A stretch of 64,000 nucleotides of DNA from an uncultured Lachnospiraceae bacterium (GTDB lineage Bacteria > Bacillota > Clostridia > Lachnospirales > Lachnospiraceae): contig CANBFE010000009.1 in assembly GCA_947367855.1 (NCBI GenBank), positions 51,965 through 115,964 on the forward strand, given 5' to 3'. The notes beneath the pieces were generated by a model. It made no database searches. It saw only the letters and a program-made list of their open reading frames with translations, and had not been told where the DNA came from. Made by a program: the position numbers and the translations under genes. Numbering within the stretch: position 1 is the stretch's first letter; each line of letters begins with the position of its first letter. Below, piece by piece: positions 15,636 through 24,063 of this stretch.

Positions 15636-16772
15636 TTACAACCGCCTTCCCCTGCAGGCCGCCGCAATCTCCCGGAGCCTGGGCAGACAGGCATCGAAAA
15701 ACATCCGATATGCCTCGCAGAAATAATTCTCCCCATATCCGGCCCCGGACCGTTCCCCAACCTTCTGCTCCCTGTGTCTGCGGCATCCCCCCCGGCAAAT
15801 GCCGAAATAAGCGCATGCCCGGCACTGCTTTGCATGCTCCGCAGATGCCTGGAGAAATCCGCTTTCCATCAGGCGCTCCGCCATATATTCAAAGCTGTCT
15901 TCATTCAGATTGCCCACCCGGTACTCATCCATGCAGTAGAAATCGCAGGGATACACGCTGCCGTCCGCCTCCACCACATTCTGAAAGCTGCACACCCCCC
16001 GCTGCTCACAGGACTCCGGCGCCTGACCCATGAGGATCCCCACATAATTCTCAAACTGTCGGATATAGGGCTGCTGTCCTCTCCGCAGATCCAGATACCA
16101 CAGCTCAAACAGATCAATGAGAAACTGCCCGTATGCCCTGGGCGTCAGCGAATACTCCTGTTCTCCCCTCTTCTCCCACACCGGGTCCAGGCAGGCAATG
16201 TACTGCTGCCAGTGAAATCCCAGTTTGCGGTAGTTTTCGTAGATCCTCCCGATCTTCGGCGCAGTCTTTCCGTTTACCACAGTCAGCACATTGAATTGCG
16301 CTCCCGCTTTCCGCAGCAGTTCCGCGGCCTTCAGGGTGTGAAAATAGGTCTCCCTGCCCTCCGCATCCCTTCGGAAGGCGTCATGGGTAGCTTTGATTCC
16401 GTCCACGGACAGGCCGACCAGAAATCGGTTCTTCGCAAAAAAACGGCACCACTGCTCATCCAACAGATATCCGTTGGTCTGCAGAGCATGATCTATGGCA
16501 ATTTTTTTCCGATTATGTTTTTCTTCCAATTCCAGACACTTCCGGTAAAAGTCCAGTCCTGCCAGAGTCGGCTCCCCTCCCTGAAATGCTATGGTACAGC
16601 TTCCCTCTGCATAGTCCAGCACTTTCCGAATAACGTTTTCCAGTGTTTCCTCGCTCATGATTCCGTAAGACGCCTGACTTCGATTCTCCATCTCGTCCGC
16701 ATAAAAGCAGTAGCTGCACCGCATGTTGCACAGCCCTGAGGCGGGTTTCACCAATATATGTATGGGCGGCAT
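15636..16772 (-). CDS. Anaerobic sulfatase-maturating enzyme (radical SAM, SPASM domain)
   Basis: A 378-residue radical SAM enzyme that converts an active-site Cys or Ser of sulfatases to formylglycine. The radical SAM cluster motif is CNMRCSYC at residues 15-22 (Cx3Cx2C), after MPPIHILVKPASG as in characterised anSMEs. The FQGGEPTL motif near 70 binds SAM. The C-terminal SPASM region carries the auxiliary-cluster cysteines (GVCSFQNVVEADGSVYPCDFYC and CRACAYFGICRGGC). The start at 16772 has AGGGAGAGAACAT; the longer reading has no such site and overlaps the promoter. No sulfatase is present in the window, so its clients must be encoded elsewhere. A related quinohemoprotein- or peptide-modifying SPASM enzyme is less likely. 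Confidence 0.88.
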   Translation of the reverse strand: MPPIHILVKPASGLCNMRCSYCFYADEMENRSQASYGIMSEETLENVIRKVLDYAEGSCTIAFQGGEPTLAGLDFYRKCLELEEKHNRKKIAIDHALQTNGYLLDEQWCRFFAKNRFLVGLSVDGIKATHDAFRRDAEGRETYFHTLKAAELLRKAGAQFNVLTVVNGKTAPKIGRIYENYRKLGFHWQQYIACLDPVWEKRGEQEYSLTPRAYGQFLIDLFELWYLDLRRGQQPYIRQFENYVGILMGQAPESCEQRGVCSFQNVVEADGSVYPCDFYCMDEYRVGNLNEDSFEYMAERLMESGFLQASAEHAKQCRACAYFGICRGGCRRHREQKVGERSGAGYGENYFCEAYRMFFDACLPRLREIAAACRGRRL

Positions 16773-16856
16773 ATGTTCTCTCCCTTCTGCTGCGCCTGTG
16801 CGCTGTCTGTACCGTAATTCCTGCCTTAAAAAGCACGTTTGACGCGCCGTATTCGT

Positions 16857-16885
16857 ATTATAGCATCTCCTTTTTTTACTTTCCA
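16857..16885 (-). promoter_or_regulatory. Promoter of the sulfatase maturase gene
   Basis: TGGAAA and TATAAT with a 17-bp spacer on the minus strand, 85 bp upstream of the start codon. The -35 is a 4/6 match. Confidence 0.5.
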
Positions 16886-17070
16886 CTAAAAATTTTTTAC
16901 AGCCGAAGCAGCACGTTATGATGCAGGAAATTTACCGTGACTTTATCACAGACAGAAATTATTTTTTCCTGTACACTTCTCTTACAGAACAGCCCCTTTT
17001 CGGCAAAGCATCCCAACCACTTACTTCTGTTGGCGCTTTACCAAAAGGGAAATAAAAAAGGAGCATACTT

Positions 17071-17271
17071 ATGGCTAAAAGAAAAGCTGTAGTCAGCGTC
17101 AGGGAATGTGTGGCCTGTGGGTGCTGCGTTAAGGTCTGTCCCAGAAACGCCATCACCGTCCCAAAAGGAATATCTGCCGAAATCGACGAATCCCTGTGTG
17201 TGGGATGCGGAAAATGCGCCGGGGAATGCCCCGCCAGTGTAATCCGTCTGGAGGAGGTGACAGAGAAATGA
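17071..17271 (+). CDS. Two-[4Fe-4S] ferredoxin
   Basis: A 66-residue bacterial-type ferredoxin. Two cluster motifs are complete: CVACGCCVKVCP near residue 13 and CVGCGKCAGECP near 43. Each supplies three Cys to one cluster plus the remote Cys to the other. The start has AAAGGAGCATACTT upstream. The last codon region overlaps the start of the next gene as ATGA, so the ferredoxin and the membrane protein are translationally coupled. It probably delivers electrons to or from that membrane partner. Confidence 0.93.
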   Translation: MAKRKAVVSVRECVACGCCVKVCPRNAITVPKGISAEIDESLCVGCGKCAGECPASVIRLEEVTEK

Positions 17272-17897
17272 AAACAAAAAAGAAATGGTATGATTATCTC
17301 TGGATTTTCTCCCTGACCTATCTGATTCTGGGATTTTTCAACATACTTTTTGCCTGGCTCGGACTGCTCTGCTTTTTTATTCCGCTGATTATCGCAGTTG
17401 CAAAAGGCAGCAAGGCCTATTGTAACAGATACTGCGGCAGGGGACAGCTGTTCGCTCTTGTAGGTGGGAGATTTGGTCTGTCCCGTAAAAGGGATATCCC
17501 AAAGTGGATGAAATCCGGATATTTCAGATACGGTTTTTTGACTTTTTTCTTTGTCATGTTTTTTCTCATGTTGTGGAATACTTATCTTGTATTTGCAGGG
17601 ACAAAGGAACTGGGCATGGCGGTAACCCTGCTGTGGACTTTTAAGCTTCCCTGGCAATGGGCTTACCACGGCACCCTGTTCTCGGAAGGAGTAGCCCAGT
17701 TTGCCTTCGGATTCTACAGCGTGATGCTTACTTCCACCGTGTTGGGATTTGTCACAATGCTCCTGTTCAAACCGCGTTCCTGGTGCGTGTACTGTCCCAT
17801 GGGAACAATGACCCAGCTCATCTGCAAGGCCAAAAATGCAGCTTCTTCACAAAAACAGGCTATACTGAAACCCGAAGACAATAAGACAGCAATATAG
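17268..17897 (+). CDS. NapH/NosR-like membrane iron-sulfur protein
   Basis: A 209-residue membrane protein with about four helices and two cytoplasmic cysteine motifs: CNRYCGRGQLF near residue 52 and WCVYCPMGTM near 180. These are the Fer4_5 signatures found in NapH, NosR, RdxA and CcoG. Such proteins pass electrons between quinol or ferredoxin and periplasmic or membrane acceptors. It is short, lacking the C-terminal ferredoxin domain of NapH, and the separate ferredoxin encoded just upstream may replace that domain. Ribosome site GGAGGAGGTGACAGAGAA lies within the end of the ferredoxin gene. A thioredoxin gene follows 24 bp later, suggesting a redox relay. The physiological donor and acceptor are unknown. 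Confidence 0.8.
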   Translation: MKTKKKWYDYLWIFSLTYLILGFFNILFAWLGLLCFFIPLIIAVAKGSKAYCNRYCGRGQLFALVGGRFGLSRKRDIPKWMKSGYFRYGFLTFFFVMFFLMLWNTYLVFAGTKELGMAVTLLWTFKLPWQWAYHGTLFSEGVAQFAFGFYSVMLTSTVLGFVTMLLFKPRSWCVYCPMGTMTQLICKAKNAASSQKQAILKPEDNKTAI

Positions 17898-17921
17898 CAA
17901 AAAGAAAGGATGGTAACAATC

Positions 17922-18230
17922 ATGTCAGCACTTACAGTAAACAAAAATAATTTTGAATCCGTCAAAAACAGCGGCAATCCGGTACTCCTGGATTTCTACG
18001 CCGACTGGTGCGGCCCCTGCCGCATGGTGTCTCCTCTGGTGGACGAAATTGCAAAAGAAAATCCACAGTACACCGTAGGAAAAATCAATGTGGACAAAGA
18101 ACCTGAACTGGCCCAGGCCTTTGGCGTCATGAGCATTCCCACCCTGGTGGTGCTGAAGGACGGCAAAGTGGCCGCCCAGTCCACCGGCGCCAGGCCGAAG
18201 GCACAGATTCTGGCCATGTTGGAGTCCTGA
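17922..18230 (+). CDS. trxA: Thioredoxin
   Basis: A 102-residue cytoplasmic thioredoxin with the active site WCGPC (Cys30 and Cys33), cis-proline in MSIPTLVVLKDG and the usual five-strand pattern. Full length for the family. The ATG at 17922 is used because AGAAAGGA lies 11 bp upstream and the translated N-terminus matches other thioredoxins; the ATG at 17910 would add four residues. It closes the ferredoxin/membrane iron-sulfur operon, without a thioredoxin reductase gene nearby. Perfect hairpin follows. Confidence 0.93.
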   Translation: MSALTVNKNNFESVKNSGNPVLLDFYADWCGPCRMVSPLVDEIAKENPQYTVGKINVDKEPELAQAFGVMSIPTLVVLKDGKVAAQSTGARPKAQILAMLES

Positions 18231-18244
18231 ACCTGAGACCCAAT

Positions 18245-18280
18245 GCAGGGCAATTTGCCGAAGCCTGCAAATTGCCCTGC
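18245..18280. terminator. Hairpin between thioredoxin and CmpB-like genes
   Basis: GCAGGGCAATTTGC (18245-18258) pairs perfectly with GCAAATTGCCCTGC (18267-18280) over an 8-nt loop. There is no T-run, but its position between convergent genes suits a two-way terminator. Confidence 0.65.
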
Positions 18281-18284
18281 CCGC

Positions 18285-18854
18285 CTATCTGTGCGCCTTA
18301 AAAATCAGCATCAGCTCGTCACCTTCCTGATTTTTCCGATACGCCCAGGCCCTTCTTGCAGAAACGACCAAATCAACCACAAAGGCAACGCTGAATATAA
18401 CCGTGATGGAGAGTCTCACCTCCATGGGAATACGACTGATTACCTGATCCACTATTGGCTGCACAAAGCGAAATACCACAATTGCGCCAAAGCCAAACAG
18501 CACGGCATTCCTGAGACATACCCTTCCCTTAATGTTAAACCGCATATGGGAATAGTCCCACCACTTGGAACGGAACAGCCTTTCCATAATCCCGCCCACA
18601 ATGTACTCCACCACAGAGCAGAAAATAACACCGAACACAAACAGGATCACATAGGAATCCTTTACACTCTGCAGGGCCACGGTTCCCGCCGCCATCCCCA
18701 CTCCATAGATGGGGCAGAAAGGCATATGTAAAAATCCCCTGTTCTGGAATTCCCCCGCTTCGATGCGCATATCCACACACTCTATCAGCCAGCCCACAAA
18801 TCCCCAGAAAAAAAATATCAAAAACAACTCACAAAAACTATATCCTAACGGCAT
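18285..18854 (-). CDS. Putative CmpB-type (ABC transporter type IV family) membrane protein
   Basis: A 189-residue membrane protein with about five hydrophobic segments. It begins MPLGYSFCELFLIFFFWGFVGWLIE and contains NRGFLHMPFCPIYGVG and WWDYSHMRFNIKGRVCLRNAVLFG. These are the hallmark motifs of the CmpB family annotated as putative ABC-transporter type IV, which is widespread in Clostridia. No ATPase gene is adjacent, so a transport role is unproven. The start at 18854 has AGGGGGGCAAAAAGAAA upstream; the longer reading overlaps the promoter. Single-gene unit. Confidence 0.75.
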   Translation of the reverse strand: MPLGYSFCELFLIFFFWGFVGWLIECVDMRIEAGEFQNRGFLHMPFCPIYGVGMAAGTVALQSVKDSYVILFVFGVIFCSVVEYIVGGIMERLFRSKWWDYSHMRFNIKGRVCLRNAVLFGFGAIVVFRFVQPIVDQVISRIPMEVRLSITVIFSVAFVVDLVVSARRAWAYRKNQEGDELMLIFKAHR

Positions 18855-18912
18855 TTTCTTTTTGCCCCCCTGTACTTTCTCATAACTGTCGCCAGAAAAC
18901 ATTTCCAAGCTT

Positions 18913-18941
18913 ATTATAATATTGTGACTGAGAAAATACAA
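18913..18941 (-). promoter_or_regulatory. Promoter of the CmpB-like gene
   Basis: TTGTAT and TATAAT with a 17-bp spacer on the minus strand, about 60 bp upstream of the start codon. Confidence 0.55.
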
Positions 18942-18952
18942 TCCGCAAATAA

Positions 18953-18989
18953 ACCCAAAAAACCTAATTTTTTCTAAAGACTTTTGGGT
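18953..18989 (-). terminator. Possible terminator after the tRNA pair
   Basis: ACCCAAAA and TTTTGGGT (18953-18960 and 18982-18989) can pair over a 21-nt loop, 60-100 nt beyond the tRNA-Leu 3' end. The stem is A/T-rich and the T tract weak, so this is tentative. Confidence 0.3.
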
Positions 18990-19047
18990 AAAGAAAAAGA
19001 ACCCACCTCAGCCTCCTGCTGAAAACATGGATTCTCGCCAAAACCAA

Positions 19048-19131
19048 TGCTGGTAGCCGGACTTGAACCGGCACGGAGTTGCCCCCGACAGATTTTAAGT
19101 CTGTTGTGTCTGCCTATTCCACCATACCAGC
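19048..19131 (-). tRNA. tRNA-Leu (anticodon TAA)
   Basis: An 84-nt tRNA with a perfect 7-bp acceptor stem (GCTGGTA/TACCAGC), discriminator A, anticodon stem CAGAC..TCTG around loop CTTAAAA, a long variable arm (GTCGGGGGCAACTCCGT) and T-arm CCGGTTCAAGTCCGG. The long variable arm and A73 fit leucine. CCA is not encoded. It is second in a two-tRNA unit. Confidence 0.93.
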
Positions 19132-19159
19132 CTTTTACTTACCAGAAAATACCGATAAA

Positions 19160-19241
19160 TGGATGGGGGTGGATTCGAACCACCGAAGCAATTTGCAGCA
19201 GATTTACAGTCTGTCCCCTTTGGCCACTCGGGAACCCATCC
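19160..19241 (-). tRNA. tRNA-Tyr (anticodon GTA)
   Basis: An 82-nt tRNA with acceptor stem GGATGGG/CCCATCC, discriminator A, anticodon loop centred on CTGTAAA, a long variable arm (CTGCAAATTGCTTCGG) and T-arm GTGGTTCGAATCCAC. A long variable arm with GTA anticodon identifies tyrosine. CCA is not encoded. A consensus promoter lies 31 bp upstream. Confidence 0.93.
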
Positions 19242-19271
19242 ATACAGGTCAAAATCACCTGACGCTTTAAG

Positions 19272-19300
19272 ATTATAGCACAACTTTCAAAGCCTTGCAA
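19272..19300 (-). promoter_or_regulatory. Promoter of the tRNA-Tyr/tRNA-Leu unit
   Basis: TTGCAA and TATAAT with a 17-bp spacer on the minus strand, ending 31 bp before the tRNA-Tyr 5' end. Confidence 0.8.
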
Positions 19301-19303
19301 GAA

Positions 19304-20893
19304 TTATTTACCGGATTTCCCGCCAATTTTCAGCCCGGTTATCCGGCTCCCCATCCACTCCCATATCCGTTCATAACCGCACAGGGACAGAATCAGGAAA
19401 ACCAGGGAATACAGGAAGAGATATCGTGCCCTGGCCTCAAAAAGCATGACAAAGGCCATCAGCCCGCAGACTGCAGTTATCAGACATGCCAGGTCCCTGC
19501 TCTGCCTTCTGTCCGTTCCATGGACAAACAGAATCCCTGTCAGCAAAAACAACCACAGGGCCTGCATAACGGTCCGGTAGAGTGTGTAATACTTTCCGCT
19601 GCTTTCCCAGATGCCTTCCGGTACCGCAATCTCCCGAAACCAATCCGCCAGTCTGTTGTCATGCTCCACATAACCTGAGAAAAATCCTCCTTCGCCTCCC
19701 CAGGCAAATGTTCCGTCATTAAAGTTTACGATGGCCTTGTCTGCCAGAAATCCCCCCAGCCTTTTCTCCCTCCACAGCAATTGCAGCCTGTTCCGGAACT
19801 CTTCCATGTTGCCCCGTTTCCGGGTCTCCACATTAGGAAAATAATAGGAATAATGAAAATCGTCATGGTTGTAGCCGCCCTTTGTACTTTCATTGATGCC
19901 CATCATAAGATAATGGGTAAAGGGCATACGCATTTCCGGCATCAGCCGAAAGCTGTAAGTATGCTGAATCCACAAAGGAATCAGCATACCAAGACACCAG
20001 AATCCTGCGGTACACAACAGCAGCGCACAAAATTCCCTCCATTTCTTTTTCAGGGATACAAGATATCTCACGCCATATACCATCCAGAAAACAAACAGTG
20101 GGAAGATACAGGTGGGTTTGACATAATACCCGATAATACCGGCAAAGGCAACCACTGCCCCTTTGAGGTATTTTCTGTCCAGACATATCATCGCCCAGAT
20201 TCCCAACATTACAAAAAACATGCCGTAAGTATCCGAATAGGGAATTATGATCCAGGGTGAAAACAAAACGTAAACCGTGCTGACCACCAGATAACATCCC
20301 CTGACAAAGCCCGACCTGGTAAACCTGCCCAGAATCAGGTTTCCCAGAAAACAGGAGAGATTCACGCAAAGGCAGGACACATAAATGCACAGATTGTAAG
20401 GCTCAGCCATGGAAAACAGCATTCCCACTTTTTCCATCAGGCAAAATACATAAAAAAGCAACAGATTGTTGGGATAAACAGAATAACCCACATCGGCAGA
20501 ACATTCTGCCATGCTGCCCCCGTTTACAATCGTTTCCACCCGAAAGCGGAGCAGCCCCACATCCCACCCCGTATAAAAATACACACTGTTTACCCACAGC
20601 AGCTGCAGGATAAACAATACCAGGTACAGACCCAAAAGAAACAGCACGGGATTGATCTTTCTCTTCTTTTCCCGCTTCCGGAAAAACCAATGGCCAAATG
20701 CACCTGCTGCTGCCAATAACAGCACAATTACCATCAGAAAGCCGTTTCCTGCCAACCGCTCCGTTTTTTCTCCACTGCATACCAACAGAAACAGCAGAAC
20801 TGCCACACAGCACACTCCGGCTGCAACGGCTGCCCTGTCCATCCTCTCAAATATTCTGTTCTTTACTCCATCCTCTTTCTCAAATTTTTCCAT
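19304..20893 (-). CDS. Polytopic membrane glycosyltransferase (GT-C fold)
   Basis: A 529-residue protein with about ten membrane helices. The first extracytoplasmic loop includes YTGWDVGLLRFRVETIVNGG followed by YSVYPNNLLLFY, the pattern of GT39/PMT-like and GtrB-dependent GT-C enzymes, where an acidic loop residue activates the acceptor and YP-N follows. It would use a polyprenyl-phosphate sugar donor at the outer face of the membrane. The start has AAAGGAAAATACA. It lies 30 bp after another GT-C-like gene, so both are probably one operon, perhaps for wall teichoic or surface glycan decoration. Neither donor nor acceptor can be told from sequence. Confidence 0.75.
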   Translation of the reverse strand: MEKFEKEDGVKNRIFERMDRAAVAAGVCCVAVLLFLLVCSGEKTERLAGNGFLMVIVLLLAAAGAFGHWFFRKREKKRKINPVLFLLGLYLVLFILQLLWVNSVYFYTGWDVGLLRFRVETIVNGGSMAECSADVGYSVYPNNLLLFYVFCLMEKVGMLFSMAEPYNLCIYVSCLCVNLSCFLGNLILGRFTRSGFVRGCYLVVSTVYVLFSPWIIIPYSDTYGMFFVMLGIWAMICLDRKYLKGAVVAFAGIIGYYVKPTCIFPLFVFWMVYGVRYLVSLKKKWREFCALLLCTAGFWCLGMLIPLWIQHTYSFRLMPEMRMPFTHYLMMGINESTKGGYNHDDFHYSYYFPNVETRKRGNMEEFRNRLQLLWREKRLGGFLADKAIVNFNDGTFAWGGEGGFFSGYVEHDNRLADWFREIAVPEGIWESSGKYYTLYRTVMQALWLFLLTGILFVHGTDRRQSRDLACLITAVCGLMAFVMLFEARARYLFLYSLVFLILSLCGYERIWEWMGSRITGLKIGGKSGK

Positions 20894-20923
20894 TGTATTT
20901 TCCTTTATCGCTTCCCCTGCATT

Positions 20924-22666
20924 TTAATGTACCAGCTGGTCCAACTGAACAATCAGCACAACTGCCCCGGCCATATATGCCCCCACAAATCCCACTGCAG
21001 CTGCTCTGAAAATTTTTAACCTGTTAGAACATGTTTGAAAATTGCCCGCTGACAGATTCACGTCACAATCTGCGGGAGAAGAATTCTCCACCATCTCCGC
21101 CGCTGCCGCGCCCAGAATCATCAGACACAGATACAACGCTACCTGTATATACCGAAGGTTCATGGTACAGACAAAGGGATACATCAGATTAAATTTAACA
21201 TAGGAAAACATGGAAAACACCACTATGGCAGCTACAAATGTTTTCTCCAGAACCGTATTTCCCCTTTGGACCATCCAGACAGCAAAGGCAACAGCCATCA
21301 GAATGCCCAAAAGAAATGTGGCCCAGAACAGGCCAGTTCCTGTTATATATAAAACAGAATTTATTCTATAGCAGTCTGCCTCACCGAATACGGCATATTT
21401 TACCATTGTCACGGGAATATTGTAATCCGCGCCTTCCCTGCCTCCCCATCTCAGGGACAGACTTTGAAAGGCCTGACTGAAATCCAGAAAGCGCGCCCAT
21501 CCCATATGCCCGCCCACAAACTGTTCAACATCTATGGGCAGCGTCGAAATAAAGCCAAAAGGCATACGAAACTGTATATAACGCAGCACGGAATACCACA
21601 ATCCCAGGGGAAATGCAATAAGGCCAAAACACAAAAACTGTTTTACATATACTTTCACATGCGCCCTGTCCTGCCATGCCTTCCAGAGCATCAGAATCGC
21701 CATCGCCGGAGCAGCCAACGCCCCTGAAAGCTTTGCCATCATGGAACAGCCGATGCAGACTGCCATCAGAATGATTTCCTTATATCCCGGATTTTCATAC
21801 CAGACCATTGTGAAATAAAGGGCCATCACCATAAGCAGCTGCATCAGACCGTCATTGTTCAGGGCTCCCCCTGACATGATGCCGAAAGGCAGAAAAGCGG
21901 CAAAGCCCAACCCCACTGCCCTCCCCGCTACAGGGAGCCTCAGCCTGAGTCCGATTTTATTTACAAAAAACAGGGCCATCGTCCCATATAACACTGCCGG
22001 AATTTGCAGCAGTTCCTGCCCTTCCTGCAGTCCAAATCCAAAAAATCCAAAAATTTTCAGCAAAGCGGCACATACAGCGTGATGAAGCGGCGGCTGATAA
22101 TATTGATAATAGTCCATGGGATTCAGATCCGGTATCCTTCCATTGGCATAAATATAATATACATAGCCCATATGTCCGTAATCGTCCGGTGCCAGATTCC
22201 CCAGATCATTCTGAAGTATATGGGACTGGGTCAAAACCACATAAAACACACGGATCAGAAATCCTCCGAACAAAATGAGCAGCACTGTATTTTCTGTCAC
22301 GCCTCCTTCAGCCCGGAGGCAGACAAAGCACCACCCAAGCACAGCCAGAAACACGATTATGCCCTCCCAGACAATGATCCCCGGATATTCTTCCCCATGA
22401 TATTTCAGTTTTCCTGCCAGAACAATCAGTCCTGCAGTAAAAATCCCCATGCAGCTGCACAGGAGCACAAGCCTCCTGTTTTCCCTGGATTTTTTTCTCA
22501 CCAGACAGTATCCGTTCACCCCTGCCGCAATCAAGATCAGCAGCAAAAAGCCTCCCGGTGACAGTTTCTCCGGCTCCTCCTGGGAAAATAGGAAAACAGA
22601 CAGGACAGATATTGCCGCTATGGCTGCCATCATACTGTTATCTTTCTTCATGATACGCTTCTCCAT
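20924..22666 (-). CDS. GT39/PMT-like membrane glycosyltransferase
   Basis: A 580-residue membrane protein. It starts with two helices and a short loop; the key extracytoplasmic loop reads LAPDDYGHMGYVYYI (acidic pair) and later YYQYYQPPLHHAV. This DD..H...QPPLHH arrangement is characteristic of GT39 dolichyl- or undecaprenyl-phosphate-mannose-protein/lipid transferases and ArnT relatives. About a dozen helices follow. The ATG at 22666 is used. An in-frame ATG at 22651 with GGAG nine bases upstream is an equally good choice. First gene of a two-gene operon with the next GT-C gene. A TATAAT lies near 22731-22736 on the minus strand but has no well-spaced -35. Confidence 0.78.
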   Translation of the reverse strand: MEKRIMKKDNSMMAAIAAISVLSVFLFSQEEPEKLSPGGFLLLILIAAGVNGYCLVRKKSRENRRLVLLCSCMGIFTAGLIVLAGKLKYHGEEYPGIIVWEGIIVFLAVLGWCFVCLRAEGGVTENTVLLILFGGFLIRVFYVVLTQSHILQNDLGNLAPDDYGHMGYVYYIYANGRIPDLNPMDYYQYYQPPLHHAVCAALLKIFGFFGFGLQEGQELLQIPAVLYGTMALFFVNKIGLRLRLPVAGRAVGLGFAAFLPFGIMSGGALNNDGLMQLLMVMALYFTMVWYENPGYKEIILMAVCIGCSMMAKLSGALAAPAMAILMLWKAWQDRAHVKVYVKQFLCFGLIAFPLGLWYSVLRYIQFRMPFGFISTLPIDVEQFVGGHMGWARFLDFSQAFQSLSLRWGGREGADYNIPVTMVKYAVFGEADCYRINSVLYITGTGLFWATFLLGILMAVAFAVWMVQRGNTVLEKTFVAAIVVFSMFSYVKFNLMYPFVCTMNLRYIQVALYLCLMILGAAAAEMVENSSPADCDVNLSAGNFQTCSNRLKIFRAAAVGFVGAYMAGAVVLIVQLDQLVH

Positions 22667-22790
22667 TTTTAAATTCCAGATATTTTCTTATTTTTTTCTT
22701 ATTTACCACTATTGTTGTCTTATCATAACATTATACCGACATTCCGTCAATTTCATTATCTTATTCTTACCAATTCTGTTACATACTTTA

Positions 22791-22819
22791 TTGCAAAAAA
22801 ACCGTCACTCTAATATAAT
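22791..22819 (+). promoter_or_regulatory. Promoter of the GH88 gene
   Basis: TTGCAA and TATAAT with a 17-bp spacer on the plus strand. The start codon is 105 bp downstream, leaving a leader of about 95 nt with no obvious riboswitch. Confidence 0.7.
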
Positions 22820-22923
22820 AGTCAATAACCCTCCTGTCCCGGACAGGCGGCCCCTCATGGGATGTCAGGCCGGAATCCGTCAGGCAGGAGCGGAAAACAG
22901 CGCAAAAGACAAGGAGGCTGAAA

Positions 22924-24063
22924 ATGGACGAGAAAAAGTGGGCGCAGGAAACTGCAGAGAAAATCAAGCGTAAAATGCGCCTTGTGGCAGAGAGAAACCG
23001 GCACAAAATTCCCTATACCACCGAAAACGGCGTTTTTGATGACTGGTCAGGAGACAGAATCTGCTGGTGGACCAACGGTTTCTGGGGCGGTATCATGTGG
23101 CAGCTCTATCATGCCACAAAAGACGAGCTGTATCGGGAAATTGCCCTGGAAAATGAGGAAAAACTAGATGTCAATTTGATGACAGCAGAGGGGATGAATC
23201 ATGACAGCGGCTTTCGGTGGCTTCCCACAGCGGTAGCAGACTACAGAGTCACCGGAAACAAAGCTTCCTTTAACCGGGGGCTTCTGGCTGCCAACGATCT
23301 GGCCGGACGGTTCAACCCTGCGGGACAATTCATCCGCGCCTGGAACGACAGCGGGGACGGCAGCAAGGCCGGCTGGGCCATCATTGACTGCATGATGAAC
23401 CTGCCGCTGCTCTACTGGGCCTATGAGGAAACCTGTGATCCCAGATATCTGCACATTGCCACCCTGCATGCGGATACCGCGGCAAAATACTTCATTCGGG
23501 AAGACGGCTCCGCAAATCATATCGTGGCCTTTGACCCTGTGACCGGAGCTTTCTCAGACACCTTTGGAGGACAGGGCTATGCGAAAGGCTCTTCCTGGAC
23601 AAGGGGACAGGCCTGGGCCCTGTACGGGTTCACCCTGAGTTATCTTCACACCCGCAATGAGACATACCTGAATACCGCCAAAAAGGTTGCAAACTATTTT
23701 ATCGCAAACACGCCGGAAAACGGTCTCATTCCCGTAGATTTCAGACAGCCTGCAGACTGCACCCTGGAAGATTCCACAGCCTCTGCCATTGCCGCCTGCG
23801 GACTGCTGGAAATTGCCAGGGCTCTGGAAGAAAAAGGGGAACTGGGGGCAACAGAAAGCCGCATCTACCACAGCGCAGCCCTGAAACTTCTCACAGCGCT
23901 GAGCGAAAAACGCTGCAACTGGGATGACGGCTGCGACCATCTTCTGGAAAAATGCACTGCAGCCTTCCACGACAAGACCCATGAATTTGCCATTATTTAC
24001 GGGGACTACTACTTTATCGAAGCTGTCTGGAAGCTCACCGGGGAGGAGCTCTTCATCTGGTAG
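22924..24063 (+). CDS. GH88 unsaturated glucuronyl hydrolase
   Basis: A 379-residue alpha6/alpha6-barrel enzyme that hydrates and removes the unsaturated uronic acid left at the non-reducing end by polysaccharide lyases acting on glycosaminoglycans or other uronic-acid polymers. Family landmarks: WWTNGFWGGIMWQLY near residue 43, MNHDSGFRWLPTA near 97 with one catalytic Asp, IIDCMMNLPLLYWA near 155 with the second Asp, and YAKGSSWTRGQAWALYGF near 220. There is no signal peptide, so it acts in the cytoplasm on imported oligosaccharides. Ribosome site AAGGAGGCTGAAA. No lyase or transporter is adjacent. The last 11 bp overlap the end of the convergent HD-GYP gene. Confidence 0.93.
   Translation: MDEKKWAQETAEKIKRKMRLVAERNRHKIPYTTENGVFDDWSGDRICWWTNGFWGGIMWQLYHATKDELYREIALENEEKLDVNLMTAEGMNHDSGFRWLPTAVADYRVTGNKASFNRGLLAANDLAGRFNPAGQFIRAWNDSGDGSKAGWAIIDCMMNLPLLYWAYEETCDPRYLHIATLHADTAAKYFIREDGSANHIVAFDPVTGAFSDTFGGQGYAKGSSWTRGQAWALYGFTLSYLHTRNETYLNTAKKVANYFIANTPENGLIPVDFRQPADCTLEDSTASAIAACGLLEIARALEEKGELGATESRIYHSAALKLLTALSEKRCNWDDGCDHLLEKCTAAFHDKTHEFAIIYGDYYFIEAVWKLTGEELFIW

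Noticed and set aside
16959..17669. 236-residue minus-strand frame opposite the ferredoxin/membrane protein genes
   Set aside because: Shadow of the plus-strand genes, which have complete iron-sulfur motifs and ribosome sites.
22924..24063. GH105 unsaturated rhamnogalacturonyl hydrolase instead of GH88
   Set aside because: The WWTNGFWGG, HDSGF and YAKGSSWTRGQAW blocks fit GH88 better, though the two families share a fold and a profile search would settle it.
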